Of a DNA stretch of 39,944 bases, positions 14,567 through 21,778 are shown in pieces (within the stretch, counting starts at the first letter, position 1; every line of letters begins with the position of its first letter). Both the position numbers and the translations under genes were made by a program. This stretch comes from JANWHF01 sp036276235 (GTDB lineage Bacteria; Planctomycetota; Phycisphaerae; Tepidisphaerales; Tepidisphaeraceae): positions 1 to 39,944 of the forward strand of contig DATBDZ010000196.1 of assembly GCA_036276235.1 (NCBI GenBank). Direction: 5' to 3'. A model generated the notes under the pieces. The model saw only the letters and a program-made list of their open reading frames with translations. It was not told the origin of the DNA and did not search any database.

Positions 14567-14724
14567 GTAGGGGCGAACCTTGTGTTCGCCCTTGTCTCGC
14601 GCGGGCGGCGCCGGGCGAACACAAGGTTCGCCCCTACAATGGCCTCCGCGCCGTAGGGGTGAACCTTGTGTTCACCCGTGTCTCTCGCGAGCAATGCAGG
14701 GCGAACACGAGGTTCGCCCCTACA
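14567..14724. repeat. P4 repeats (GTAGGGGCGAACCTTGTGTTCGCCC type), two units
   Basis: Two inverted-repeat units: 14567-14637 and 14653-14724. Each begins GTAGGGG(C/T)GAACCTTGTG and ends with the complement (CACAAGGTTCGCCCCTAC or the same with GAGG). The centre carries TCTCGCG. They lie between the divergently placed ends of M24 (start 14554) and DinB (stop 14720); the final CCCCTAC of the second unit contains the DinB stop codon on the minus strand. Confidence 0.93.
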
Positions 14725-15208
14725 AGACTTGTCCCCATCCCATTGCTCGCCGCCAGGCGGAAAGCTGGCCGAGGTGATGGGCTTCGTGCGTGGTCATCAG
14801 TCCCATCAGCATGTGGCCCAGCGACGGGAACCACTTTTGCAATTGCTCGGGCGCGGGCTGTTTAAAGATATCGTTGGCCGCGCGCATCAGCGTGGTGGAG
14901 AGGGCCGTGTGTGTCTCTTCGAGCAGCTTGAGCAACGTCGCCTTGTCCAGGTATCGCGCGCGGTCTTCGACCGGCGTGACTCCCCTGCCGTACGCGTCCT
15001 GCCAATCGGACGGCAATATGTGCGGCTGGCCCAAAAGCGTCAGCCCGTTATCGCTGGCCCACGCGAGATGGCCCAGAATAAACGCGGCGTGATTCATCAC
15101 GCGGCCGGGCACGGGCTGGGCGGCAAGCTGCGCATCTGGAACCTCGGCCAACAGCCGCTGCGCGTAAAACAAATTGAAGTTGTAAGCCGGAATGATCAGA
15201 TCAATCAT
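14720..15208 (-). CDS. DinB family protein
   Basis: 162 residues from ATG 15206-15208. It is a four-helix bundle of the DinB/YfiT type, metal-binding proteins of mostly unknown activity that include thiol-dependent transferases. The three histidines expected to bind metal are visible: His near MNHAAFILGHLAW (helix 2 region, NHxxFxxGHL) and HEAHHLGQLSAWRR near the end (the HxxHxGQ signature). The start is chosen because the domain begins IDLIIPAYNFNLFYAQRLLAEV. A longer open frame upstream is repeat-free but has no domain. It overlaps the DUF1992 gene by eight bases, indicating a coupled operon with 15201-15416 and 15422-18394. The TAG stop (14720-14722) is inside the terminal bases of a P4 repeat. 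Confidence 0.88.
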   Translation of the reverse strand: MIDLIIPAYNFNLFYAQRLLAEVPDAQLAAQPVPGRVMNHAAFILGHLAWASDNGLTLLGQPHILPSDWQDAYGRGVTPVEDRARYLDKATLLKLLEETHTALSTTLMRAANDIFKQPAPEQLQKWFPSLGHMLMGLMTTHEAHHLGQLSAWRRAMGWGQVL

Positions 15209-15416
15209 GGCGCGACATCTTGCTCGAAAAAGGCATCTGATACAAACCCAGATCGCGCCGCACGGACTCGCGCAGCGCGTCTTCTTCGGGCCCAGCCGGA
15301 TCGATCGGCTTGCCCGCCCCCTTGAGGTTGTTGAATTTCCCAGCACGGATCGCCTCCTCGATCCGCCGCTCCGCGATCCGCCGGATCGCTGATTCGATTA
15401 GGGCGTTTTTGAACAT
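15201..15416 (-). CDS. DUF1992 (DnaJ-homologue subfamily C member 28 like) small protein
   Basis: 71 residues starting at ATG 15414-15416. The sequence SAIRRIAERRIEEAIRAGKF followed by NNLKGAGKPIDP is the DUF1992 signature (E-x-I-x-x-A-x-x-x-G-x-F-x-N-L-x-G-x-G-K-P). Known family members are short bacterial cytosolic proteins and the C-terminal part of eukaryotic DNAJC28; the role is not established. The usual C-terminal part of the domain is shortened or diverged here (ESVRRDLGLYQMPF). It begins five bases after the stop of the PVC dehydrogenase gene and its last eight bases overlap DinB, so the three genes form one transcription unit. There is no evidence for a functional link beyond the operon. 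Confidence 0.82.
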   Translation of the reverse strand: MFKNALIESAIRRIAERRIEEAIRAGKFNNLKGAGKPIDPAGPEEDALRESVRRDLGLYQMPFSSKMSRHD

Positions 15417-15421
15417 AATGA

Positions 15422-18394
15422 CTATGGCTTCGGCGCCTGCTTCGTCAGCAAAAACGCCACCAGATCCACAAACTCCTGCTCGCTCATCGTTTTTTCCAGG
15501 CCTTCGGGCATCATGGATAGCGTTGTCTCTTTCATCCGGTCGATCTGATCGCGCGGGATGATGATCTGCTGCGAGCCATCCTTCAGCACCACGCGCCGTT
15601 CGGATTCCTCGACGAGCAGGCCGTTGGCGACGGTGCCATCCTTCTGGCGGATGATCCATTGAAAATACGGCTTGCCGACGACAAGGTTTGGATCGAGCAC
15701 GTTGCTTAGCAGCAGATCGAGATTATCGCGGCCGACGCCGGTGAGATCAGGGCCGACGGTGCCGCCCTTTCCGTAGATCGTATGACACTGAGCACACCGG
15801 GCCGCGAAGACTTTCATGCCGGCGGCGGGGTCGCCCGCGGCATGGCTCGTAATCATCTTCTTGTACTGCTCGACAAGCTGCGCGCGAGCTGGATCGCGCT
15901 CGGCGCGGATGCTGCCCCATTCGTGCGTCAGACGATCCGACAAGCTTGGGTCATTCAGGTTTGCAATCGCACGGGCCTGATTCTCATTGACCTGGCTGAC
16001 CGGGATTTGCTTCGCCTTGAGCGCATCGAGCACCGCGGATGCACCGGATTTGGTGCGAACCAGCGCGTCGATCGTCATCGGCCGCAAATCGAGCGGCGTT
16101 AGATTCGGATACGCCTCGATGAGCACCGCTGCCGCGCCGGCATCGTCCATCGCGCCCAGGGCATCGACCGCCTGCTGCCGCAAAAGAACCGGCGCGGTTG
16201 CATCTTCTATGAACGCCGCGAAGGCGGGGATATCGCCGGTATCTTTCTTTTCCGCCAGCCCGCGCAGAAGCGCGGCTCTGGTGACGGCCTTCTGACTTTT
16301 GTCGGCGATGATCCGCCGCGCTTCTTCGATGGCCGCCGGGTCAGACCACCAGAGGGCGATCGTCGTCGCCGGCACGCGGGCCGTACCGGTTTTCTTCACG
16401 AGCGCGACGATCTTCGCCCGGATCGCCTCATCGAAATATTTCGCCCGCTCGGCTGGCGCGACTGCGGCATTTGCGAAGCCATCAATCGTCTCCTCCAGAT
16501 CGGCGGCGATGTTCCGCCGCGGATTGTTCGCCAGCTCATCCAGATGCTTGCCTAGCGCCGCCACCGTTTGTTGCGGCGTGCGAAGAAGCGCGCTGACCGC
16601 ATCGTGCACCCATTTAACGACGCTCTGGTCGAAGTTTTTCTGCGCAACGGCGTCGTTATCCAGCAGATCGGAGATCTGACTCCCGCGAAGAGCGAGCAGC
16701 GGCTTGAGGTTGCTATAGATGATCGATGGAATCAGCGGATCGTCGGCGTTGGCGGGATTATGGAGCATCGCCTGCAGCAGCGGCCAGGGATCGCGCTTGG
16801 TCAATCGCCCCGCCGCTATCGCGACCTGCACGCGTACGTCCGGCGACGGATCGGCCGCCAGTGCCGTGAGCTTTGCGTAAATGGGATCGGTTACATCGCC
16901 CATTTCACCGATCGCGCGCACGGCCCAGTTGCGCGTCGGGGCATCAGCGCTTTCCATCAGCCTGGCATGCGACTGCGGATCGATCGCCCGCTGGCTCACC
17001 AGCAGCCACAGTGCATGCATGTGGCCATTGTTTTGATCGCCGGTGTTCAGCGCGAGCTGCTGCAACTGCGGAATCATCGCCGGCTGGAACTTCTCATTGA
17101 GGATTCGCTGCGCCGTCCGCCGCCACCAGACATTCGGATGATCCAGCAGCTTGATCAGCTCATCAGTCGAAGATTTTTGCAGATCGAACGCGCCATAGTG
17201 CGGCGGATCGCCATACGAGATTCGATAGATCCGCCCGCGCTCGCGATCGACGCCTTTCGGATCGCGATTGGCGTCCTGATAGCAGTGATAGCGGTCATAC
17301 CAATCGAGCACATACAGGCAGCCGTCCGGGCCGATCTTCTGCGAGACGGGAATGAACCAGGCGTCATTGGCCTGCGCGAAATCCTCGGCGTTATGCTGAA
17401 CATACGTGGCACCTTTGCGGGTGAGCGTATCGCGATTGAGGGCGCTGCCGTGGAGGTTTCCCATCAGCAGCGAGCCGCGATACTCGGCGGGGAAGTTGTC
17501 GGCGTCGTAGACGCAAAGCCCCGCGTACGCCGCCATCTGATGGCGCTCGGTGGTGATGGAAGGGAGCCAATGCGTTTGCGGCGGATAGGGCCCGCCCTGC
17601 CGCTGGTAGTAGCCGCTCTGCGTGATATGAAACAGATGATCGATCACGCAGCAGGAAACAAACCAATCACCCTGCCGGTTGTAATCCAGCCCCCACGGAT
17701 TGCTCGTCCCTTGCGCGAACAGCTCAAACTTTTTCAGCGTCGGATGATACCGCCAGACGGCACAGCTAAAGTCGTAGTTCTTTCCGTCGAATGAAACGTG
17801 CGCATCATTGAAAACGCCGTTCATTCCATAGAGCCAGCCGTCCGGTCCCCACGTGAGACTGTTTGGCAACTCATGCCGATCGGCGCGGCCAAAGCCGCTG
17901 AGAATCACCTGCTGAGAATCGGCATGGCCGCTGCCGCTGGAGTCTTTCAGAAAAAGAATGTCGGGCGAGTTGGTGATGTAAACGCCGCCGTTCCCGATGG
18001 CGATGCCGCACGGAATATTCAGCCCTTCCTTGAAGATCGTGATTTTATCGAAATTGCCATCATGCTTCGTCGATTCCAGGATCTTCACACGATCCTGCCC
18101 CGGCCCCGCATCCGCCCGCGGATACTCAAACGACTCGGTCACCCAGATCCGCCCGCGATCGTCAAAGGTAAACGAAGTCGGGTTGATCACCTCCGGCTCA
18201 TGCGCCACGCATTCAATCTTAAACCCCGGCGGCAATTGCATCTTCGCCATCGCCTCACCAGCAGAAAGCGCCGGCCCCGGCGGCTTGTCCTGGTGAAACG
18301 GAATGTCATTGGTCCCATCAGCGGCGAAGCCTCGCGCCGCGATGAAGAGTGCGAAAGACAGGATTGCGATCGATATCGGTTTGTTGCTCGGCAT
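15422..18394 (-). CDS. PVC-type membrane-bound dehydrogenase with HEAT-like repeats and cytochrome-c domain
   Basis: A large (990 residues) exported protein of a family characteristic of Planctomycetes and Verrucomicrobia. The ATG at 18392-18394 has AAGGGA seven bases upstream and gives signal peptide ISIAILSFALFIAARGFA. Residues about 50-400 are the PVC dehydrogenase beta-propeller (LPPGFKIECVAHEP, GRIWVTESFEYP, GLNIPCGIAIGNGGVYI, TWGPDGWLYG, SNPWGLDYN, GPDGCLYVLDWYDRYH). Residues about 410-800 are helical HEAT-like repeats. The C-terminus is a PVC heme-binding domain with CAQCH at 867-871 (covalent haem c) and a downstream Met (SMMPEGL) as possible axial ligand. It probably oxidises a sugar or polyol in the periplasm and passes electrons to its haem; the substrate is unknown. 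First gene of the operon with DUF1992 and DinB. Confidence 0.95.
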   Translation of the reverse strand: MPSNKPISIAILSFALFIAARGFAADGTNDIPFHQDKPPGPALSAGEAMAKMQLPPGFKIECVAHEPEVINPTSFTFDDRGRIWVTESFEYPRADAGPGQDRVKILESTKHDGNFDKITIFKEGLNIPCGIAIGNGGVYITNSPDILFLKDSSGSGHADSQQVILSGFGRADRHELPNSLTWGPDGWLYGMNGVFNDAHVSFDGKNYDFSCAVWRYHPTLKKFELFAQGTSNPWGLDYNRQGDWFVSCCVIDHLFHITQSGYYQRQGGPYPPQTHWLPSITTERHQMAAYAGLCVYDADNFPAEYRGSLLMGNLHGSALNRDTLTRKGATYVQHNAEDFAQANDAWFIPVSQKIGPDGCLYVLDWYDRYHCYQDANRDPKGVDRERGRIYRISYGDPPHYGAFDLQKSSTDELIKLLDHPNVWWRRTAQRILNEKFQPAMIPQLQQLALNTGDQNNGHMHALWLLVSQRAIDPQSHARLMESADAPTRNWAVRAIGEMGDVTDPIYAKLTALAADPSPDVRVQVAIAAGRLTKRDPWPLLQAMLHNPANADDPLIPSIIYSNLKPLLALRGSQISDLLDNDAVAQKNFDQSVVKWVHDAVSALLRTPQQTVAALGKHLDELANNPRRNIAADLEETIDGFANAAVAPAERAKYFDEAIRAKIVALVKKTGTARVPATTIALWWSDPAAIEEARRIIADKSQKAVTRAALLRGLAEKKDTGDIPAFAAFIEDATAPVLLRQQAVDALGAMDDAGAAAVLIEAYPNLTPLDLRPMTIDALVRTKSGASAVLDALKAKQIPVSQVNENQARAIANLNDPSLSDRLTHEWGSIRAERDPARAQLVEQYKKMITSHAAGDPAAGMKVFAARCAQCHTIYGKGGTVGPDLTGVGRDNLDLLLSNVLDPNLVVGKPYFQWIIRQKDGTVANGLLVEESERRVVLKDGSQQIIIPRDQIDRMKETTLSMMPEGLEKTMSEQEFVDLVAFLLTKQAPKP

Positions 18395-18533
18395 TCGGGT
18401 TCCCTTCAAGCCCAAGGTCTATCCGCGCGGTGGCTTGGTGACAAGCGTCTACCTCCATCGTTTCCGCGCCAGCCGCAAGCTCGCGAGCGGCACTACCGGA
18501 TCGAGTCCCCCCTGACCATCGCCAAATTTGGCG

Positions 18534-19118
18534 TTATGCCTGATCGCGAGTCATTTGCCGCGCGATCGTTCGACACTCAAATCCTCTCCCGGGCTGACCG
18601 CGTCGCAAGATGCGGCGATACGCCCAAGCCGTCGGCGGAGCCAGAAATATAAGAATGACGCTCCAGCAAGGTGCCGCGGTGTCTATGCTTAGCAGCGTCG
18701 GCTCGATGCGGTCGCAGGTGAATATGAAGCCAAGCATATTCAGCGTCGATGGGTGCGGGAACGGCAAGGGCATGTTGCGACTTGCGCGCGTCGGGATCTC
18801 AGCCGGATAACTAAGAACCTTGGGTTTGAACGAAGCATGTCCGAAGTAGCCAGGATCATTCCCCCACGAAGCAGGCAGTCGAACGTAGCTCACGCCAACT
18901 CCTCCACCGACGCTCCTCAGGAAGAAGCGATAGCGATACTCTGTGTCGCGGTACGGGACGAGGAAGAAGGCGTCTTCACAGGAGCGGCCGCGTACCCAAA
19001 ACACGGCAACCACCATTGCCGCACCGAGGGACAGCACTACAAAGGCAGTCGACAGCGTTTGCTTCTTCGGGCATGCCGCCATGAATCGTGCGACCAGCCG
19101 GCGCATTGCAGAAATCAT
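18534..19118 (-). CDS. Two-TM membrane protein of unknown function (zinc-ribbon family relative, ribbon absent)
   Basis: 194 residues from ATG 19116-19118; an upstream TTG (19149-19151) overlaps the stop of the neighbouring gene and would add MIRSQFAFADP. Topology: short N-terminal cytoplasmic basic region (MRRLVARF), membrane segment FVVLSLGAAMVVAVFWV, a beta-rich extracytoplasmic part of about 100 residues (RDTEYRYRFFLRSVGGGVGVSYVRL), then a second hydrophobic stretch (PCWSVILIFLAPPTAWAY) and a basic tail. The layout is that of the proteins at 19148 and 33232, but the CGYDLR...CPECG ribbon is missing from the C-terminus, which ends GRGFECRTIARQMTRDQA. Whether it lost the ribbon or belongs to a sister family is unclear. 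Function unknown. Confidence 0.7.
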   Translation of the reverse strand: MISAMRRLVARFMAACPKKQTLSTAFVVLSLGAAMVVAVFWVRGRSCEDAFFLVPYRDTEYRYRFFLRSVGGGVGVSYVRLPASWGNDPGYFGHASFKPKVLSYPAEIPTRASRNMPLPFPHPSTLNMLGFIFTCDRIEPTLLSIDTAAPCWSVILIFLAPPTAWAYRRILRRGQPGRGFECRTIARQMTRDQA

Positions 19119-19147
19119 AGGATCCGCAAATGCGAATTGGGAACGGA

Positions 19148-19681
19148 TCAATTAGCGGGCGCCCAAGGCCTCTGCGTGTCCCGACTGATCGTCAATCCGC
19201 ATTCCGGGCACCTCGTTGGCGACGCACGAAGATCGTAGCCGCACCGTTGGCATATTTTTTCTCGAGCCGCCGTCCGGCGACGATGCTGTAGCAGTGACAT
19301 CGCGCTCGCGAGCAGAGAGCCGAAACCGAAACACGCACTGATGAACCAACACCTGGCCTCGACTGAGAATAGAGTTTCGCGCCGGCCAAATCGCCAAAAG
19401 ACTAGAGAAATCCTTGCGACGCGCGGCATTCCGCCGATATCGATGGGCTGGTCATAATACCAATGATCGAATCCTCCGCCGTCCTCGTTTCTCGAACAGT
19501 AACTAAATCTCATCTGTCCCCGTGTGATGAGGAGCTCGAAGCGGTGTGCCCGCTCATTCGGAGCCCACATGATCGCTTCACTGACGAGAAAGCTCCGTAT
19601 CCACAGAGCGCCGCTGAGGACAAAGATTACCGTAAGGATTATTGCGATCCGAGTCAGCAAGCTGTACCGCACGCCTCTCAT
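19148..19681 (-). CDS. Two-TM planctomycete membrane protein with C-terminal zinc ribbon
   Basis: 177 residues. Residues 11-29 are a membrane segment (RIAIILTVIFVLSGALWI), followed by an extracytoplasmic domain of about 75 residues rich in aromatics (HRFELLITRGQMRFSYCS, FDHWYYDQP). A second hydrophobic helix is at about 112-130 (WFISACFGFGSLLASAMSL), and a cytoplasmic tail carries a zinc ribbon: Cys144, Cys147, Cys158, Cys161 in CQRCGYDLRASPTRCPECG. This tail motif is abundant in planctomycete genomes. The protein could sense or hold something at the membrane, but no function is established. Its last four bases touch the next gene (TTG/TGA overlap), so they may be co-translated. The arrangement of small paralogous membrane genes suggests a lineage-specific expansion. 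Confidence 0.8.
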   Translation of the reverse strand: MRGVRYSLLTRIAIILTVIFVLSGALWIRSFLVSEAIMWAPNERAHRFELLITRGQMRFSYCSRNEDGGGFDHWYYDQPIDIGGMPRVARISLVFWRFGRRETLFSVEARCWFISACFGFGSLLASAMSLLQHRRRTAAREKICQRCGYDLRASPTRCPECGLTISRDTQRPWAPAN

Positions 19682-19837
19682 AGGTCGATTTTAGGGTCCC
19701 GTCCGGCCTAGCGCTAACGCCGAATATGCGATGGGCACGCACGAGCAAGCTACGGCGGCTTTCGTCCACGACCTCCGCAGCGGCGCTTTCGCTCAGCGAC
19801 GTACAATCGAACGAGGGTCATACGAAGCACGCCCAGC

Positions 19838-19867
19838 GGGCGTTCCAGCGCTGGCGCTGGAACGCCC
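19838..19867. terminator. GC-rich hairpin downstream of the helix-turn-helix gene
   Basis: 12-bp perfect stem GGGCGTTCCAGC / GCTGGAACGCCC with a six-base loop, 18 bases beyond the minus-strand stop at 19886. No T-run follows, so it is a weak terminator candidate or a REP-like palindrome. The rest of 19682-19885 shows no gene. Confidence 0.5.
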
Positions 19868-19885
19868 GGGCACGAAAGATCAGAT

Positions 19886-20527
19886 TCAATCTTGGGCCCA
19901 CCGGGCGCGTTTTCGAAGTTTCTGCGCTTGCTCGGCCTGATGGCAGGCAATCTTCTCGCGCTTTAACTGCAGCTGCTTCGCAACAATGGCGGGGTCGGCG
20001 CTGGACTTTTGCGGCGGCGCCAGCAAGCCCATCCCCTTGAGCAGCGCGAAGCCCACCCTGGCGTCGCACGTCAGGAGCGCGTTGTTGATCGCGATGACGG
20101 CGCGGTCGGCCATCGCCAGCAACCGATGACGGACCGAATCTTCGGTTTGCTGCTTCCAGGCATTGAGGGCGGCGATGTAGTTGGCGTCATCGTTCTGCCA
20201 GCGGTAGACCGAGGAGCGGCTGACGCCCGCCGACGCAGCCGCGGCGGAGATGCTCTTGCCCGCCATGATCGCCTGCAGAACCTGCATCTGCGATTGGGAG
20301 AGCTTGTCCTCAATGAGGGGATTGCAAGTCGGCTCGGACGTGACCGGCGCATCGGCCATGTAATCGGCAAGCGGTTGCTGCGGCGGCTTCATCGGCACCG
20401 CCAAGCCCGATTGCGGCGCGGGCGCGCTACGAGCCGTCGCTTGAGGCGCGGCGGGCTGGGTCTGGGGTTGGGACGAAACAGGGACCTGAGGGGACTTAGC
20501 CCCTCCCGTTAGGGAAAAGTTTTGCAT
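19886..20527 (-). CDS. Helix-turn-helix protein with repeat-derived N-terminus
   Basis: 213 residues. Residues 1-75 are low-complexity (Pro/Gln/Ala-rich). Residues about 75-125 contain a homeodomain-like helix-turn-helix: LSQSQMQVLQAIMAGKSISA, then AAASAGVSRSSVYRWQNDD, the pattern seen in small-terminase-like and resolvase-type HTH proteins (helix, turn after AGVS, recognition helix RSSVYRW). The C-terminus is helical and basic (LQLKREKIACHQAEQAQKLRKR). The first 16 residues (MQNFSLTGGAKSPQVP) and the upstream DNA belong to an 84-bp segment that is copied at 21277-21360. Met46 (MKPPQQPLADYM) is an alternative start if that leader is not translated. Proteins of this layout occur in planctomycete genomes; the role could be regulatory or linked to a mobile element. 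No terminase large subunit is nearby. Confidence 0.75.
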   Translation of the reverse strand: MQNFSLTGGAKSPQVPVSSQPQTQPAAPQATARSAPAPQSGLAVPMKPPQQPLADYMADAPVTSEPTCNPLIEDKLSQSQMQVLQAIMAGKSISAAAASAGVSRSSVYRWQNDDANYIAALNAWKQQTEDSVRHRLLAMADRAVIAINNALLTCDARVGFALLKGMGLLAPPQKSSADPAIVAKQLQLKREKIACHQAEQAQKLRKRARWAQD

Positions 20528-20564
20528 GGCGGGAAAATACGAAAATGATCAAATGCGAATCAAG
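20481..20564 (-). repeat. 84-bp duplicated leader/start segment, copy A
   Basis: Identical at 79 of 84 positions, without gaps, to 21277-21360. Read on the minus strand it carries an AT-rich leader, ATG at 20525-20527 and the first codons (MQNFSLTGG), then a GAGGGGCTAAGTCCCCTC palindrome. It supplies the start of the HTH gene. Confidence 0.92.
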
Positions 20565-20572
20565 TTGGCTAA

Positions 20573-20647
20573 TCACATTTGTCCCGCGATTGCGAGAAAC
20601 AGCACAAGCGAGACGGCCGCTAGAAATAGTGCGAGCAGACGACGCAT
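20573..20647 (-). pseudogene. Truncated membrane-protein start (24 codons)
   Basis: ATG 20645-20647 opens MRRLLALFLAAVSLVLFLAI and stops at TGA 20573-20575. The beginning resembles the N-terminus of the membrane protein at 19118 (MRRLVARFMAA). The stop lies only eight bases before the duplicated 84-bp segment, so the fragment may have been cut off by that segment or by a rearrangement beside it. Too short to call functional. Confidence 0.35.
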
Positions 20648-21276
20648 TACCGAAATGATATGAGACAGAGGTCCAGCCCGGGAACGGTTCAATTAACAGC
20701 GCGCCATGGACTGCGTGGGCTCGGACACCGGTATTGGAGCGGATGCGATGGTGGTAGCGACGTGGATGACAAATGCACCACCACGCGTGGCTTGCCCCCG
20801 AAGCAGAAATTCTTTCCGATGCGAGGACACCAAACAAGGCCACCACAGCGAGCAGAGACCCGATGGGAACGACCGCGTTTGTCATGACGACTTCGTAATT
20901 CTGATCGATTCTATATTCAAACTCTTCGCCCTGGTTCATGTCGCTTGCGCTGACCTGCGTCGCATCAAAGATTCCTGATAGCATCTTGATAAACAAGGTA
21001 TTGGTCGATTACCCAAAGGCGATTGAAAGCGTCACGGTCCAGCCGCTGTATGACGCGATCGGGATGGAATGGGAAATCGTGCTATTTCCACCGTTGTTTG
21101 CCATTCGCTTCCTGGCATTGGGGATGGTTCCGCTGACGATCCTGGCGATTGGAGAAATGCTTGTTCTTCTCCCATCGCATCGCACGTTGCTTGATCGACT
21201 GAGCGGGACAATCGTCGTACGTGCCAGAAAGCCGCAAAGGCGAGGATTCGAAGTGTTGTCGATAACAGTCGCCAAA
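20648..21276. other. Region of gene fragments, including an RDD-like C-terminus
   Basis: No intact gene is convincing. On the plus strand 20938-21285 reads 115 codons with two hydrophobic stretches (IVLFPPLFAIRFLALGMVPLTI is the main one) and ends LLDRLSGTIVVRARKPQ, which matches the C-terminal end of RDD-family membrane proteins (DRLxGTxVV). The N-terminal two thirds of such a domain are missing, so this looks like a remnant. On the minus strand 20939 down to about 20780 reads MNQGEEFEYRIDQNYEVVMT then a hydrophobic segment (VVPIGSLLAVVALFGVL), then loses coding character. I take the whole stretch as decayed membrane-protein genes between the two copies of the 84-bp segment. Confidence 0.4.
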
Positions 21277-21360
21277 GGGACCTGAGGGGACCGAGGCCCT
21301 CCCGTTAGGGAAAAGTTGTGCATGGCGGGAAAATACCAAAATGATCAAATGCGAATCAAG
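21277..21360 (-). repeat. 84-bp duplicated leader/start segment, copy B
   Basis: Same orientation and length as 20481-20564 with five mismatches. Its ATG (21321-21323) opens MHNFSLTGGPRSPQVPL, after which the frame runs antisense through the RDD-like fragment to 21009 and looks non-coding. It thus appears as an orphan copy of the HTH gene start. 21361-21697 shows no credible gene. Confidence 0.9.
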
Positions 21361-21697
21361 TCGGTCCCGCGGAATCCGCCACGAATAAACTGCAAAATAG
21401 ATTGACAAACGTCATGGGGCAGTGATGGTCATCCCGCCCGAAGCGCCCCGCCGATGTCCATGTGATAAGTCCAGAGGTCACATGGCGTTATGAAAACTAT
21501 ATAGCAATATATCGACAAATCCCGTCTGTTTTGCGCGCCCCATTTTGTCCCGCGAAAGATGGGAGAAACCGCACTGGCAGGGTAAAAAGCGGGTTGGGAC
21601 GGGCGGGTCGGCGACAGTCTCCAGCGCGTGAACGCTACGGGCTTGGTCGGCTGAAGGTCATTCAGCCGCGAGAAGGCACACTTGTGCCGCGCCATGA

Positions 21698-21732
21698 AAA
21701 AGAGCATCGCGGCGTAATTAACGCCGCGATGC
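21698..21732 (-). terminator. Rho-independent terminator of the porin gene
   Basis: On the minus strand a perfect 12-bp stem GCATCGCGGCGT / ACGCCGCGATGC with a five-base AT loop is followed by TCTTTTT. It lies about 47 bases after the porin stop (21779). This is the clearest intrinsic terminator in the window. Confidence 0.88.
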
Positions 21733-21778
21733 CCGTTGATTCAAACTCTTGAGTTGATCGCCCCTGGCGAATCAGCTC

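Noticed and set aside
16568..17794. 408-codon plus-strand frame opposite the PVC dehydrogenase
   Set aside because: It is antisense to well-defined domain sequence and has no domain or ribosome site of its own.
19886..20527. HTH protein as phage small terminase, implying a prophage
   Set aside because: No large terminase, portal, capsid or integrase genes lie in the window.
21429..21707. 92-codon minus-strand frame between the porin terminator and copy B
   Set aside because: It runs through the porin terminator, has no ribosome site and no recognisable features.
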